The notes under the pieces: generated by a model
What the model saw: only the letters and a program-made list of their open reading frames with translations
What the model was told of the DNA's origin: nothing
The model's database searches: none
Shown: piece after piece, positions 15,019-23,360 of the stretch
Layout of the letters: each line of letters opens with the position of its first letter
Numbering within the stretch: the first letter of the stretch is position 1
Position numbers and translations under genes: made by a program
Assembly (NCBI GenBank): GCA_002417975.1
Contig: DIDE01000089.1
Location: forward strand, 7,682 to 35,913
DNA from: Eggerthellaceae bacterium UBA5808
Lineage (GTDB): Bacteria > Actinomycetota > Coriobacteriia > Coriobacteriales > Eggerthellaceae
Direction: 5' to 3'
Length of the DNA: 28,232 bases

Positions 15019-16272
15019 ATGGAACAGGAAGAGTCAAAAGACGAAAGCCAACAGGTTCAAACACCTGACACATCCTCGGATCCTAGTTTGGCAGAGTCAT
15101 CGCATGAGGGTGCCGATGATACTAAGAACGTTAGCAAGGGTGTTAATCCTGCCGAAATGAGCGATGGGGCACGACTTGCCTATGAAAAAGCGCGAGCTTC
15201 GCTCGAGGAGCAAGGGTATGTGTTTGAGGATGATCCTCAAGAGAAGCCTGATCCTTCAAAAATGACGGATGAGGAACGAGCTGCCTACTATGCAAAGCTC
15301 GAGCATCAGGCGCTTACTGAAGTATTTGCTGATATCAGAAAGCAGTCGAGCGATAGTGAGCTTGTTATCCCTGCGCGCTGGGCGGAACAGGGTTTTGTCC
15401 CAGAGCATATGGATGATCAGTCATTCGTTGACCTTGTCTTCGCCTATTTGGATGAGCATGGACAGGATGAGGATCCAAAAAAGAAAGAAAAGCATCACTA
15501 TACCGATGGTTGGAGTGCGGTTGGGAGTTCGATCGATCCGGCTGTCCGAGCACGTAAGGCAAAAGAAGCGGCCGAACAAGCGGTGAAAGATGCGGATCAG
15601 TCTTCTGATACGACGATTGATGCTGCTGATGCTTCGTCGGAAACAGCTAAGAATGCCGACTCCGATGCGAACGCAAAAGATGCTGATGCTTCGGTAAAGA
15701 CTGTTGCTGCGACGGCTGGAGTGGCTGTTGCTGCCACGTCTACCGATGCTGATGATACGGTTCGTGATGCTGCAGATACGAATAGCCAATCTGATGAGAC
15801 AAGCTCTCAAGCGCAAGATGAATTGTCTGATAATGCAGAATCTGATGCATCAGATGAGCCTCATGATCCGTCAAACGACCCCATCCGTTGCTGCGATGTC
15901 GCTGTTCTCGAAGGTGCAGAGACGATGTACCTGTACTCACGGGATAAAATGACCGACGCATATGCAAAGTGGGCATTTCTCGCCAAAGAAGACAATAAAG
16001 TTACGACATTTGTCACTTGTACACGTGAAGATTCCCGTGTGTATCCACGTCCGTTGATTTATACATCGTTGATGAATGATCCCTTTGATTTTACCGAGGA
16101 TGAGATCTTCTCTATTTGGCAGACGGTACAGGAAAGTGGTGCCTATCCAGATATCGGATCATGTGACGCAAGCAATGGTGATGTGTACTTTTTCTCAACC
16201 AAGTATCTCAGTGCTGACCAGGCTCAATCTCTCGCAGAATATTATTCGGTTGAGCGACCGATGAGCGTGTGA
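15019..16272 (+). CDS. Large acidic protein of unknown function with Asp/Ala/Ser-rich linker
   Basis: I do not recognise this 417-residue protein. It has three parts. Residues about 1-175 are acidic but include structured-looking helices (ARLAYEKARASLEEQGYVFEDD; DEERAAYYAKLEHQALTEVFADIR; FVDLVFAYLDEHGQ). Residues about 180-290 are a low-complexity D/A/S/T linker (DAADASSETAKNADSDANA type). Residues about 295-417 look like a compact domain (VAVLEGAETMYLYSRDKM, YAKWAFLAKEDNKVTTFVTC, FTEDEIFSIWQTVQESG, DVYFFSTKYLSADQAQSLAEYY). There is no signal peptide or membrane helix, so it is probably cytoplasmic. Codon use looks like its neighbours. GAGGAGGG precedes ATG 15019. It is followed 42 bases later by the NifU-like gene, and the two are probably one operon. 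Confidence 0.85.
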   Translation: MEQEESKDESQQVQTPDTSSDPSLAESSHEGADDTKNVSKGVNPAEMSDGARLAYEKARASLEEQGYVFEDDPQEKPDPSKMTDEERAAYYAKLEHQALTEVFADIRKQSSDSELVIPARWAEQGFVPEHMDDQSFVDLVFAYLDEHGQDEDPKKKEKHHYTDGWSAVGSSIDPAVRARKAKEAAEQAVKDADQSSDTTIDAADASSETAKNADSDANAKDADASVKTVAATAGVAVAATSTDADDTVRDAADTNSQSDETSSQAQDELSDNAESDASDEPHDPSNDPIRCCDVAVLEGAETMYLYSRDKMTDAYAKWAFLAKEDNKVTTFVTCTREDSRVYPRPLIYTSLMNDPFDFTEDEIFSIWQTVQESGAYPDIGSCDASNGDVYFFSTKYLSADQAQSLAEYYSVERPMSV

Positions 16273-16314
16273 TATCGATCAAGTAACGATCGATCCGACG
16301 AAAGGATAGTTCTA

Positions 16315-16914
16315 ATGCCCGTTGATGAGATTCGCAATGTATATAAAGATGTTGAAGATCGCCATGTTATCCGCACGCGCGATGTGTACCAGCAGCAAAA
16401 CGAAAATGGAACAGACGGTTATTCGGAGACACTTTTAGCGGTTGTTGCTAATTTTTGCAATAGCGGTATTCCCGAGGGGTGCAATGCAGTTGGTATGGCC
16501 GGCAAATCGAAAAGTGGCGAGGTCGCTGTCCAGTTGTTTGCCAAGGTCGATTTGGAAACGATGACGATCGAGCAGATCGGGTTCAAATGCCGTGGGTGTA
16601 TTGCGATGACAGCATGTGCAAGCCAGATATGCACGATGGCATTTCAAAAAACCTTTGCTGATGCTATCAAAATTACTCCGAAGGATCTTGAAAATAGTCT
16701 TGACGGGGTGCCTGCGAAAAAGCGTGATACGACCGATTTTGCTGTCGAAGCACTTCATGCACTCATGGGAGATTGCATGATTAGACAGGGTAAAACGCTT
16801 GATGAGATCGATAAAGTAATTCCTTGCGACCAAAGTAGCGTAGCTTGTCTTTTGTGCGAACATTGCAGCCTGCGTGATCAGCGTGCTGACATTCTCTATG
16901 GGGATGCAAAATAA
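16315..16914 (+). CDS. NifU/IscU-like Fe-S scaffold protein, divergent, with C-terminal Cys cluster
   Basis: A 199-residue protein with an IscU/NifU N-terminal fold. Recognisable pieces: LLAVVANFCNSGIPEGCNAVG (C56 at the first scaffold cysteine), VQLFAKVDLETMTIEQIGFKCRGCIAM (C95 at the second), then FADAIKITPKDLENSLDGVPAKKRDTTDFAVEALHAL. The third cysteine of scaffolds, in the HCS motif, is replaced by Thr in KKRDTTDF, and the usual Asp two residues after the first Cys is Ala. A C-terminal cluster (C171, C178, C181, C184 in PCDQSSVACLLCEHC) may provide ligands instead. There is no IscS or other assembly gene nearby. It could carry or deliver a cluster to redox enzymes such as those further right. 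AAGGA precedes ATG 16315. Confidence 0.8.
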   Translation: MPVDEIRNVYKDVEDRHVIRTRDVYQQQNENGTDGYSETLLAVVANFCNSGIPEGCNAVGMAGKSKSGEVAVQLFAKVDLETMTIEQIGFKCRGCIAMTACASQICTMAFQKTFADAIKITPKDLENSLDGVPAKKRDTTDFAVEALHALMGDCMIRQGKTLDEIDKVIPCDQSSVACLLCEHCSLRDQRADILYGDAK

Positions 16915-17214
16915 TACTTGTTATTGGGGATGTTTGGCTTTCTATTTGGGTCAAATCTCCCTAGTAATGTAGGACTTCAAGCTGTCTTGCTGATGCGTTG
17001 GTAATCCTTGTTGCCTTATCGCCAGATGCTTAAGTGGATCGTACTAAACAGAGGTGCATGATTGCAGACCGTAGCTTAATTGAGCTGCGGCCTGTTTGAT
17101 GTGTGCTTAATTGAGCTTGCTTGACTTAGTTAGTACTGCAAGACTTATACATTGAGCGAGCGGCGAGATGGAGTACAATAAAAAACTAAATGCGGCCAAA
17201 TGCGAGGGGGCAGG
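16915..17214. other. Intergenic region with terminator hairpin
   Basis: A 300-base gap between co-oriented genes. It holds the hairpin at 17065-17094 and a short direct repeat (GCTTAATTGAGCT at 17073-17085 and again about 17105-17117). The final 50 bases are purine-rich and give the ribosome binding site for the LuxR gene. I see no gene in it. Confidence 0.5.
17065..17094 (+). terminator. Hairpin terminator after the NifU-like gene
   Basis: CAGACCGTAGCT (17065-17076) pairs with AGCTGCGGCCTG (17083-17094), with one G-T wobble and one mismatch over 12 bp and a TAATTG loop, followed by TTTG. It probably ends the 15019-16914 operon, although it is 150 bases past the stop. Confidence 0.55.
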
Positions 17215-18759
17215 GTGGCTGAAACACAAGAGGCTCAACGGCCAACGGTCGGAGAATCAGGCAAAGGGCTAGCAGCCTTTAAGCCATATGTCTGCTTATG
17301 GCCTATGATCATCGGTATTGTATGCGCTCGATCGGGCATCATAGTGGGAAGCTACGGCAGCTATGTCAGCACCGACGAAGGTGTCTTCACCGATGGAGCA
17401 ACGCTTATTAGTTTTGTCTTGCTTGCTGTCGTTCTCGTAGTTGTTACACTTCAAAAAACGCCGCTTACCAAACGTGTTGTTAACATGTCAATGTACGCTT
17501 GTATTGCATTGCAGGCGGTAACACTTGTTCCTCTTGCTATCATTCCTGAACATGATCTGAACATGTTTGGCGTACTTTTTGCGCTGCATGTTGTTAATGA
17601 GTTTCTCGGAATTTTTGCAATGTCGTATTGGCTGCGTTGTGCACGAGGATCATCCACAACGACGGTTGCTGTGTATGTATTTGTTGCCTTCGCACTAAGC
17701 GAGATCGTGCTTGGCATTTGTGCTACGCAGTCGGTGTTTACGCGTGACATTATTGCTTCGGCTTTGACGGTTTTGCAGCTTCCTCTAATGCATGCGGCGC
17801 ATAAACGTGTACGTCCATTCCAAATCATTTCTCCTATGCAAGAAAATGACTACTTGGGATTTATGAAACACACGATTTCTAATACACGGTATTTGATCAT
17901 TTCTGGTATCGGCGTAGGAATTATGGCAGCGATTATTGGGCTTCTCCGAGGGTATCCGACGGGTCAAGCAATTGGCTTTACGGTGCCGACGCGTATCGCT
18001 TATATGCTGCTTACGATTACCATTTGCCTAGCTATCGTCCTGGCTGTTTTAAAAGGACGTACACGCGTTGTCACAGTCAATATTTGGATGATTATGCAAG
18101 CGCTCGCGTGCATTGCGCTTGTTGTTTACGCGATTTTCCCTTCGAATCTTGAATATGGTGCAGTGTTCACTACAACACTTAATGCGTTGATGGTTGCATT
18201 TGACTGGTACATTATCATTTCGTTTAGTAGCTATGGTTGGCGCGATCCGTATTATTACTGCATCGGTGGATTTGCAATGTTCTTGGTTCCCCGCGCTCTG
18301 ACGCGTATGCTGCTTGGTAATTTGCAGCTTCTTAGCGCGAGCACGGTATTAGCGAGTGCTCTTATGGCTGGCCTGCTTGTTCTTTCAACGCAGTTTATCT
18401 TTTTATCGCTGCTTCGTGTTCAGGAACTTGCAACGACGGAATCACGTAAGAAGAATCCATCACGTACTATGATGCTCCAGCATTTTATGGGTCTTGATGA
18501 TGAACCCGAAAATTATACGAATTTGCGTCAGATAACGATGAAGCAAAATGTTGAGGAAATGGGCAAACAATTCCTACTTTCCGATCGCGAGATTGAAGTG
18601 CTTACGCTCTATGCTTTGGGGTACACGCAGCAACGTGTAGCGGATGAGCTTTATATCTCTTCTGCTACGGTCCATGCGCATATTAAGCGCATCTATTCTA
18701 AGACGGGTCTCCATTCTCGTCAGGCTGTTCTGGATTTTCTCCAGCAATATATGTCATAA
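17215..18759 (+). CDS. Membrane-bound LuxR-family regulator (12 TM plus HTH)
   Basis: A 514-residue protein with about 12 hydrophobic helices (residues about 20-405) followed by a LuxR/GerE HTH at the C-terminus: FLLSDREIEVLTLYALGYT, QQRVADELYISSATVHAHIKRIYSKTG, then SRQAVLDFLQQYMS. This membrane sensor plus LuxR architecture is characteristic of Eggerthellaceae, where it often sits beside Tat-exported reductases. I chose GTG 17215 because GAGGGGG (17204-17210) precedes it; ATG 17200 overlaps that site. It is convergent with the flavoprotein gene and separated from it by a strong bidirectional terminator. The sensed ligand is unknown; it may be the flavoprotein's substrate. Confidence 0.9.
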   Translation: MAETQEAQRPTVGESGKGLAAFKPYVCLWPMIIGIVCARSGIIVGSYGSYVSTDEGVFTDGATLISFVLLAVVLVVVTLQKTPLTKRVVNMSMYACIALQAVTLVPLAIIPEHDLNMFGVLFALHVVNEFLGIFAMSYWLRCARGSSTTTVAVYVFVAFALSEIVLGICATQSVFTRDIIASALTVLQLPLMHAAHKRVRPFQIISPMQENDYLGFMKHTISNTRYLIISGIGVGIMAAIIGLLRGYPTGQAIGFTVPTRIAYMLLTITICLAIVLAVLKGRTRVVTVNIWMIMQALACIALVVYAIFPSNLEYGAVFTTTLNALMVAFDWYIIISFSSYGWRDPYYYCIGGFAMFLVPRALTRMLLGNLQLLSASTVLASALMAGLLVLSTQFIFLSLLRVQELATTESRKKNPSRTMMLQHFMGLDDEPENYTNLRQITMKQNVEEMGKQFLLSDREIEVLTLYALGYTQQRVADELYISSATVHAHIKRIYSKTGLHSRQAVLDFLQQYMS

Positions 18760-18904
18760 CTATTGAGGACGATTAATCCTCGAATGCATTACGATGCACG
18801 CTTTGCGTGGGTGTCCCGACATAACTTATAAAAACGATTAATTCTCGGAAACATCTGTTCTACTGTAAAACGAGCAGTTATATGCTGCAACTAGTGAGAG
18901 CAAT

Positions 18905-18935
18905 CGACCCCCGGATGTGTGACATTCGGGGGTCG
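18905..18935. terminator. Bidirectional hairpin between convergent genes
   Basis: A 14-bp stem, CGACCCCCGGATGT (18905-18918) with ACATTCGGGGGTCG (18922-18935), one G-T wobble and the three-base loop GTG. It lies between the convergent LuxR and flavoprotein genes. It has no T-run, but the stem is very strong. Confidence 0.65.
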
Positions 18936-18987
18936 ACGTGTTGTGATATGCCATGGAGGGGTATGGCGTATCACTCGAGGTAAGGAT

Positions 18988-20874
18988 CTAGAGCACCGTT
19001 TGGCCTGTAGCCAATTTACCCGCTACACGACCATGGGTGATAGCCATGCCAATAGAGTTGCCTGCAAATGGTGTAGCGTATGCGTTGCCATAGCGCCCGC
19101 CTAGACAATTGCCAGCAGCCCAGAGTCCTTTGATTGTGTCACCTTTGGCATCGACGGCCTGTAAATCATCGTCGGTCATAATGCCTGCTAGTGTAACTAA
19201 TCCTGCAGTGGTTGTTTTTGTATTCTTGCTTGGGCATACGTAGAATGGGGCAGTATTGATAGGCTTCATATAGATGGCTTCTTTGCCATATTCTGTATCG
19301 TCGCCTGCTGCGCATAGCTTATTGTATGCGGCAATTTGGGCGACTGCTTCCTTGAGGGATGCGCCATCGTATCCTGCTAGTTTTAGGGCACCTTCCAACG
19401 TATTGGATGCAAAGACGGTTGCAGCCATACGTTCAGCGATAGTACAACCACGTACGGTGCCACCGTTTGCATCATCAAGTGGAATAGCAGCCATATCTTG
19501 CTTCATTTCTTCAAAATATACCGGACGGCCGTAGTTAGGCGCACCATGATCAAGTCCCGCATTTTTGGTTGTCTCATACCAATTGGCGTCGGTTACCGTG
19601 GTGATGTTTCCAATAGGCTGTTGCCATGTGGCAACTTGCATGCCAACAGAATTTGCTTCATTGCAGAAACGTTTGCCGTCAGCGTTAAGCCATAGATAGG
19701 GAGCAGTACCCCAAGGGCCACCACCGCCACCGCTGATTGCCATACAAGCGCGTGGTGCAGGTTGCATTACGCCGCCAGCCCAGCATGCCATCTTTTGACC
19801 TGCACCATTGCTGGTCGAAAATCCTGTTGAGTCACTAGCGCCAAGGCCTTGACGAGCATTCATTTCGGCGAGTTCGGTGTTAAGGTTCCAAACCATATCG
19901 GCATTCGCGGCATAATCGCCGGTACATAAAATGACGCCGATCGATGTGTTGTACTGCACATATGAGCCGTCAGCTTTTTGCGTGATAGCGCCAGTGATAT
20001 CTCCTGAATCGTTTTGCGTGAGCTTAATAGCTGTCTCTTCATAGTGCCACTGTGCACCCTTGTCTTGACCTGCGAGAATAGCAAACTGCTCTACCTCGTC
20101 TAGCCTGCTGAATGCAGCGACGCCCTGCTGTGGTTCATGAACGATTGTTCCCATAAATTGCGCAACGGCAGCATATGATCCATTGCCACCGCAGATTATG
20201 GGGTACGAAACTGGACCATCGGCTGTAGCGCCAGATACCTGACAAATAACCTGGCTAGGGTCAAGTGGCGAAAGCTCAGGATTTGCATCGGCACTGTTGA
20301 CTTTAATACGATCGTTGGGCCAACTTATGAGGCTGAATAAATGGTCGACAGCTTCGCCAGAATTGGCTACGAATTTGCGGATGATTTCTTGGTTGCATCG
20401 TCCACCAGAACGACGAACAAATTCGCGCGTAACTTCACCTACATCATAAGGACCGTAGCCTTGATTGATAAGCCACTGGCTATTTACATGACCAATATCT
20501 TCGCCTTTAACTTTGCGATTGGCCTCGCTTGTCATTTCGGCGACCATAACCGAAGCTCCGCCTTCGGCTGCAGCGAGCGCAGCATGAATGCCAGCATGAC
20601 CTCCACCGAGAACGAGAATATCGCAATCGTAGGTTTCGGATGGATCTCCTGTTTTAGGAGCCGATCCCAGCCAATCGTTCTTGCACATGTAATAATCCAT
20701 GTCCTCGGACGATGCGCCGCTCGAACTGCTTGTGGTTGTTGCGTCTTTTGTACTGGATGATTTAGGTGAGCATGCAGATAGAGCGCCTGCGCCGACCACT
20801 CCAGCAGCGGCAACTCCTCCTAGTTTGAATAACTCACGACGTGAAATTCCCGGTCTACTTTCGGACTTTGACAT
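18988..20874 (-). CDS. Tat-exported FAD-dependent fumarate-reductase-like flavoprotein (lipobox present)
   Basis: A 628-residue FAD-binding reductase of the fumarate reductase/succinate dehydrogenase flavoprotein class. A Tat signal (ISRRELFKLGGVAAAGVVG, residues 10-28, R12-R13) runs into a lipobox-like LSAC ending at C35, so it is probably exported and lipid-anchored. After a Ser/Thr-rich spacer, the FAD Rossmann motif DCDILVLGGGHAGIHAALAA appears, and near the C-terminus GRYGNAYATPFAGNSIGMA closes the FAD site. There is no heme CxxCH domain, so electrons must come from a separate cytochrome or membrane protein. The substrate is unknown; relatives reduce fumarate, urocanate and plant or dietary acids. 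I chose ATG 20874 (AAGGAGGG five bases upstream). It is divergent from one LuxR gene and convergent with another. Confidence 0.92.
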   Translation of the reverse strand: MSKSESRPGISRRELFKLGGVAAAGVVGAGALSACSPKSSSTKDATTTSSSSGASSEDMDYYMCKNDWLGSAPKTGDPSETYDCDILVLGGGHAGIHAALAAAEGGASVMVAEMTSEANRKVKGEDIGHVNSQWLINQGYGPYDVGEVTREFVRRSGGRCNQEIIRKFVANSGEAVDHLFSLISWPNDRIKVNSADANPELSPLDPSQVICQVSGATADGPVSYPIICGGNGSYAAVAQFMGTIVHEPQQGVAAFSRLDEVEQFAILAGQDKGAQWHYEETAIKLTQNDSGDITGAITQKADGSYVQYNTSIGVILCTGDYAANADMVWNLNTELAEMNARQGLGASDSTGFSTSNGAGQKMACWAGGVMQPAPRACMAISGGGGGPWGTAPYLWLNADGKRFCNEANSVGMQVATWQQPIGNITTVTDANWYETTKNAGLDHGAPNYGRPVYFEEMKQDMAAIPLDDANGGTVRGCTIAERMAATVFASNTLEGALKLAGYDGASLKEAVAQIAAYNKLCAAGDDTEYGKEAIYMKPINTAPFYVCPSKNTKTTTAGLVTLAGIMTDDDLQAVDAKGDTIKGLWAAGNCLGGRYGNAYATPFAGNSIGMAITHGRVAGKLATGQTVL

Positions 20875-20894
20875 GATTCCCTCCTTGTGATCAT
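20820..20894 (-). other. Overlapping upstream mini-frame with its own ribosome binding site
   Basis: A perfect AAGGAGG (complement of 20904-20910) sits nine bases before an ATG at 20894. This opens a 24-codon frame, shifted relative to the flavoprotein, that ends at 20820 inside the Tat-signal coding region. The flavoprotein's own ribosome binding site lies inside this mini-frame. It may be a leader peptide that tunes reductase translation, or it may be chance purine richness. Confidence 0.35.
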
Positions 20895-21083
20895 GAGGTG
20901 TCGCCTCCTTGCAACACCCTGTATGCGCTATACTATCGCGCAGGAGGGGCCTGCTAGCCATCGCTCAAACAGATGATTTTCGGTCTGATTGATGATGTAA
21001 GACTATCGCAAAAACAGATGAGGTTCGGTATCTGCGCAGGTCAAAATATGGGCAACGAGGTTAAACCCCTACAAGGGGATAAG
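20875..21083. promoter_or_regulatory. Divergent control region between the flavoprotein and LuxR genes
   Basis: This 209-base gap carries GCAGG/CCTGC (hairpin at about 20940-20954 with loop AGGGG) and, at its right end, AACCCCTACAAGGGGAT (21064-21080). In the latter, CCCCT 21066-21070 pairs with AGGGG 21074-21078. It is the natural place for an operator of the adjacent LuxR regulator. The in-frame ATGs at 20973, 21018 and 21048 lack good ribosome binding sites. Confidence 0.45.
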
Positions 21084-22694
21084 ATGCTATTTGGTATGGG
21101 ATTGCTTTTGGCAACCATGCTTCTTCTTTGTCACAATACCAGTGAACTTGCTGAATTTTTTGGTTCCGCTGTGCACATTATCTTTCTTGTTTGGCTATGT
21201 GTCGGCGCCTGCTGCTGTGCGATTGGCTTGTTTATCTATACATATAAGACTGCATTAGCGAGCAAATCACGTGCAATGCTTATTGAGAATTCGAGGACAA
21301 CAAAGAATATTGGTATTGCTGCTTTAATCAGTGGATTGGCTGGAAGCGGCTTATATATTCTATCTGCATTCATTATTCTTCCGGCTTATGTTGCAGGAAT
21401 TTGCGGTGCGGTATTTGGAATTTCTTGTATACTCTCTTTCTTGCTCTGGGGCATATGCTTTGCACGCGAACACCAAAAAGATGTATTGGCCTATATGCTG
21501 ATTGACATCATGATTGCCCTGGTGCTGTTCTTCGTAATCTCGCTGTGCATAGCATGGATTCAGGCGATTGCAGCGCTTATCTTATTTGTTGCAAGTGCAT
21601 GCATGTTGCTGCGTGCGGTATCCGACGGTGTAGCGAACAATGCAGGTGGTGCAAACAGCGCTGATGCCGTGGCAAATCGTGTTAATGATATGAGTGGAAC
21701 TAACAATGAATCAAACAGTTCTCATAGTGAGGCAAATAGAACTGGTACAGCGAACAATGTAGCAAGCAGAACGAGTGCATCGAACAATGCGGCAAGTAGA
21801 ACGAGTGCGTTGAACATTGCCAATAGAACTAACTCTCTGACCGGGCACACTCCGCTTGTCTTCAAAGAACTTTTTGCCCAGTTGTGGAAGGTATCACTGA
21901 GCATTTTCATTTGCGCATTTATTTTTGGTCTTGTATGGAATCCTACGCTAGCCCAAGTATCGTATGATTTTGGCGCTATGCGTATGCAAACCCTTGGCGG
22001 GGGTGTCCTGGCAGTTCTGATAGCTGCAGTGCTTACTGCTCGCAGTAAACGACCTATGGATATTCTTTCAAAGGCGATTATGCCTGCTGCAGCAGCGATT
22101 ATCTTGATCTTACCTTCCATCGAAAACGACAATTCTTTTTTGGCAATGACGGTTTTGGGCGTTGTGCGTGAATGCTGTTTCATCTTGGTGTTCTTAGCGT
22201 TTTGGATAACATGCATACAACTTTCGCAAGACAACCGTACTTCTATTGTTCGTATTTATTCTTTGGGTCTGTGCACTATTTGCGCAGGTGCGTTGCTTGG
22301 CATGCTGGCTATTCCTTATGTGGGAGTCCAGGGACGGGTGATTGCTTTATTGGCATTGGCTGCGTATTTGGCCACCTTAACGATTTCTATGGCATTGGCT
22401 AGTGGAGCAGATGACGAAGTTGCGCCTGATCAACATCACGACGAATATTCGCAAGAAGCTTCCTTTGACGCTATCTGTGCACGTTTAGCTCAGAAGGCAA
22501 AGCTTTCGCCGCGCGAAACTGAGGTGTTTGCTCTGCTGATCAGGGGACATACACAGGCATTCATAGCTAAAGAGCTGTTCGTGTCTAACAATACCATCCA
22601 TTCTCATGTGCGCAGTATCTACCGTAAGATGGGCGTTTCATCGCGCGAAAAATTACTAGAATTGGTGGAAGATCATCCGGAGACCGCACGATAA
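21084..22694 (+). CDS. Membrane-bound LuxR-family regulator with repeat-rich linker
   Basis: A 536-residue protein: about six hydrophobic helices (residues 1-180), a 70-residue Asn/Ser/Ala-rich hydrophilic linker (about 185-255) with 10-residue repeats such as NNVASRTSAS and NNAASRTSAL, about six more helices (270-450), and a C-terminal LuxR/GerE HTH (LSPRETEVFALLIRGHTQ, FIAKELFVSNNTIHSHVRSIYRKMG). I chose ATG 21084 because AAGGGG lies six bases upstream; the frame is open further to 20973. That ribosome binding site can be trapped in the CCCCT/AGGGG hairpin at 21066-21078. It is divergent from the Tat flavoprotein, so it probably controls it; ligand unknown. The long linker is unusual. Confidence 0.9.
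   Translation: MLFGMGLLLATMLLLCHNTSELAEFFGSAVHIIFLVWLCVGACCCAIGLFIYTYKTALASKSRAMLIENSRTTKNIGIAALISGLAGSGLYILSAFIILPAYVAGICGAVFGISCILSFLLWGICFAREHQKDVLAYMLIDIMIALVLFFVISLCIAWIQAIAALILFVASACMLLRAVSDGVANNAGGANSADAVANRVNDMSGTNNESNSSHSEANRTGTANNVASRTSASNNAASRTSALNIANRTNSLTGHTPLVFKELFAQLWKVSLSIFICAFIFGLVWNPTLAQVSYDFGAMRMQTLGGGVLAVLIAAVLTARSKRPMDILSKAIMPAAAAIILILPSIENDNSFLAMTVLGVVRECCFILVFLAFWITCIQLSQDNRTSIVRIYSLGLCTICAGALLGMLAIPYVGVQGRVIALLALAAYLATLTISMALASGADDEVAPDQHHDEYSQEASFDAICARLAQKAKLSPRETEVFALLIRGHTQAFIAKELFVSNNTIHSHVRSIYRKMGVSSREKLLELVEDHPETAR
21753..21839 (+). repeat. Intragenic 30-bp tandem repeat in the LuxR linker
   Basis: Two 30-bp units at 21753-21782 and 21783-21812, each starting AACAATG and ending in GAACGAGTGC plus three or four bases, are followed by a 27-bp degenerate unit. 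They encode the 10-residue repeats of the linker. All units keep frame. Confidence 0.7.
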
Positions 22695-22854
22695 GCTGTT
22701 CCGCTATAGCGTGCTGCTGTAGTGGCGTAGTGTCACATTGATGTCGTACTGCTGCACTCCTACTGTGAACTCGTTGAATGCAACCTATCAAACGACGCGC
22801 TTAAAGTCTTTATAACAGTTGCTGCGCAGTAACTCTAAGTGTTCTGCGTGCCAC

Positions 22855-23110
22855 TAGCTAGTATCTCTGGATGCAGCCCGAGTAAGCGATATCCCATTGA
22901 GGCATATAGGCGATCTCAATGTAGCGGATTGAATACAGTTTGGTAGAGGAGCATACCATTGAGACACATAAGCTGTCCCGACGTAGAACCTTTGAATGCA
23001 GCTGCGCGAAGGAATATGTCGTTGAGACCTATTGGAGATGCCAATGCAGCACCTTCGGATACATTTTGACCAAGAAAAATGCTGTTGAGACGTATAAGTA
23101 TCCACAATGT
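22855..23110. repeat. Degenerate tandem repeat, period about 62-63 bp, four units
   Basis: Units begin near 22855, 22918, 22980 and 23043. Each carries an AATG(T/C)AGC start, a TTGAATGCAG-like part, an AAGGAATATGC-like part and the best conserved piece GTTGAGAC(N)TAT. The period is close to 21 codons, so all three frames show 21-residue echoes, but no frame gives a recognised domain. This is either non-coding or a decayed repeat protein. Confidence 0.6.
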
Positions 23111-23360
23111 AGCAGCTTGAATGATACGCTGGCAAACAGAAGCCGATTCGTGTTGTACGAACGTAGACAATAGGTAAAACGTCTCCATAACCCCTGGTGA
23201 AAAGCATGACCTATAGGATTCAGAAAATGTCCGATACCATGTGGGTGAAAAAATCTCGCGTTTCGGCATTCGCTCGCCAGCGTGTCGCACATCCGTCACG
23301 AAAATAGGGAATATGTTTCGTAATAGCATCATTTCACTACGGCGAGTAGCCTATCCGTCA

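Noticed and set aside
15421..15816. Arg/Ser-rich minus-strand frame opposite the acidic protein
   Set aside because: Its composition is the mirror of the Asp/Ala/Ser linker on the plus strand; not a real gene.
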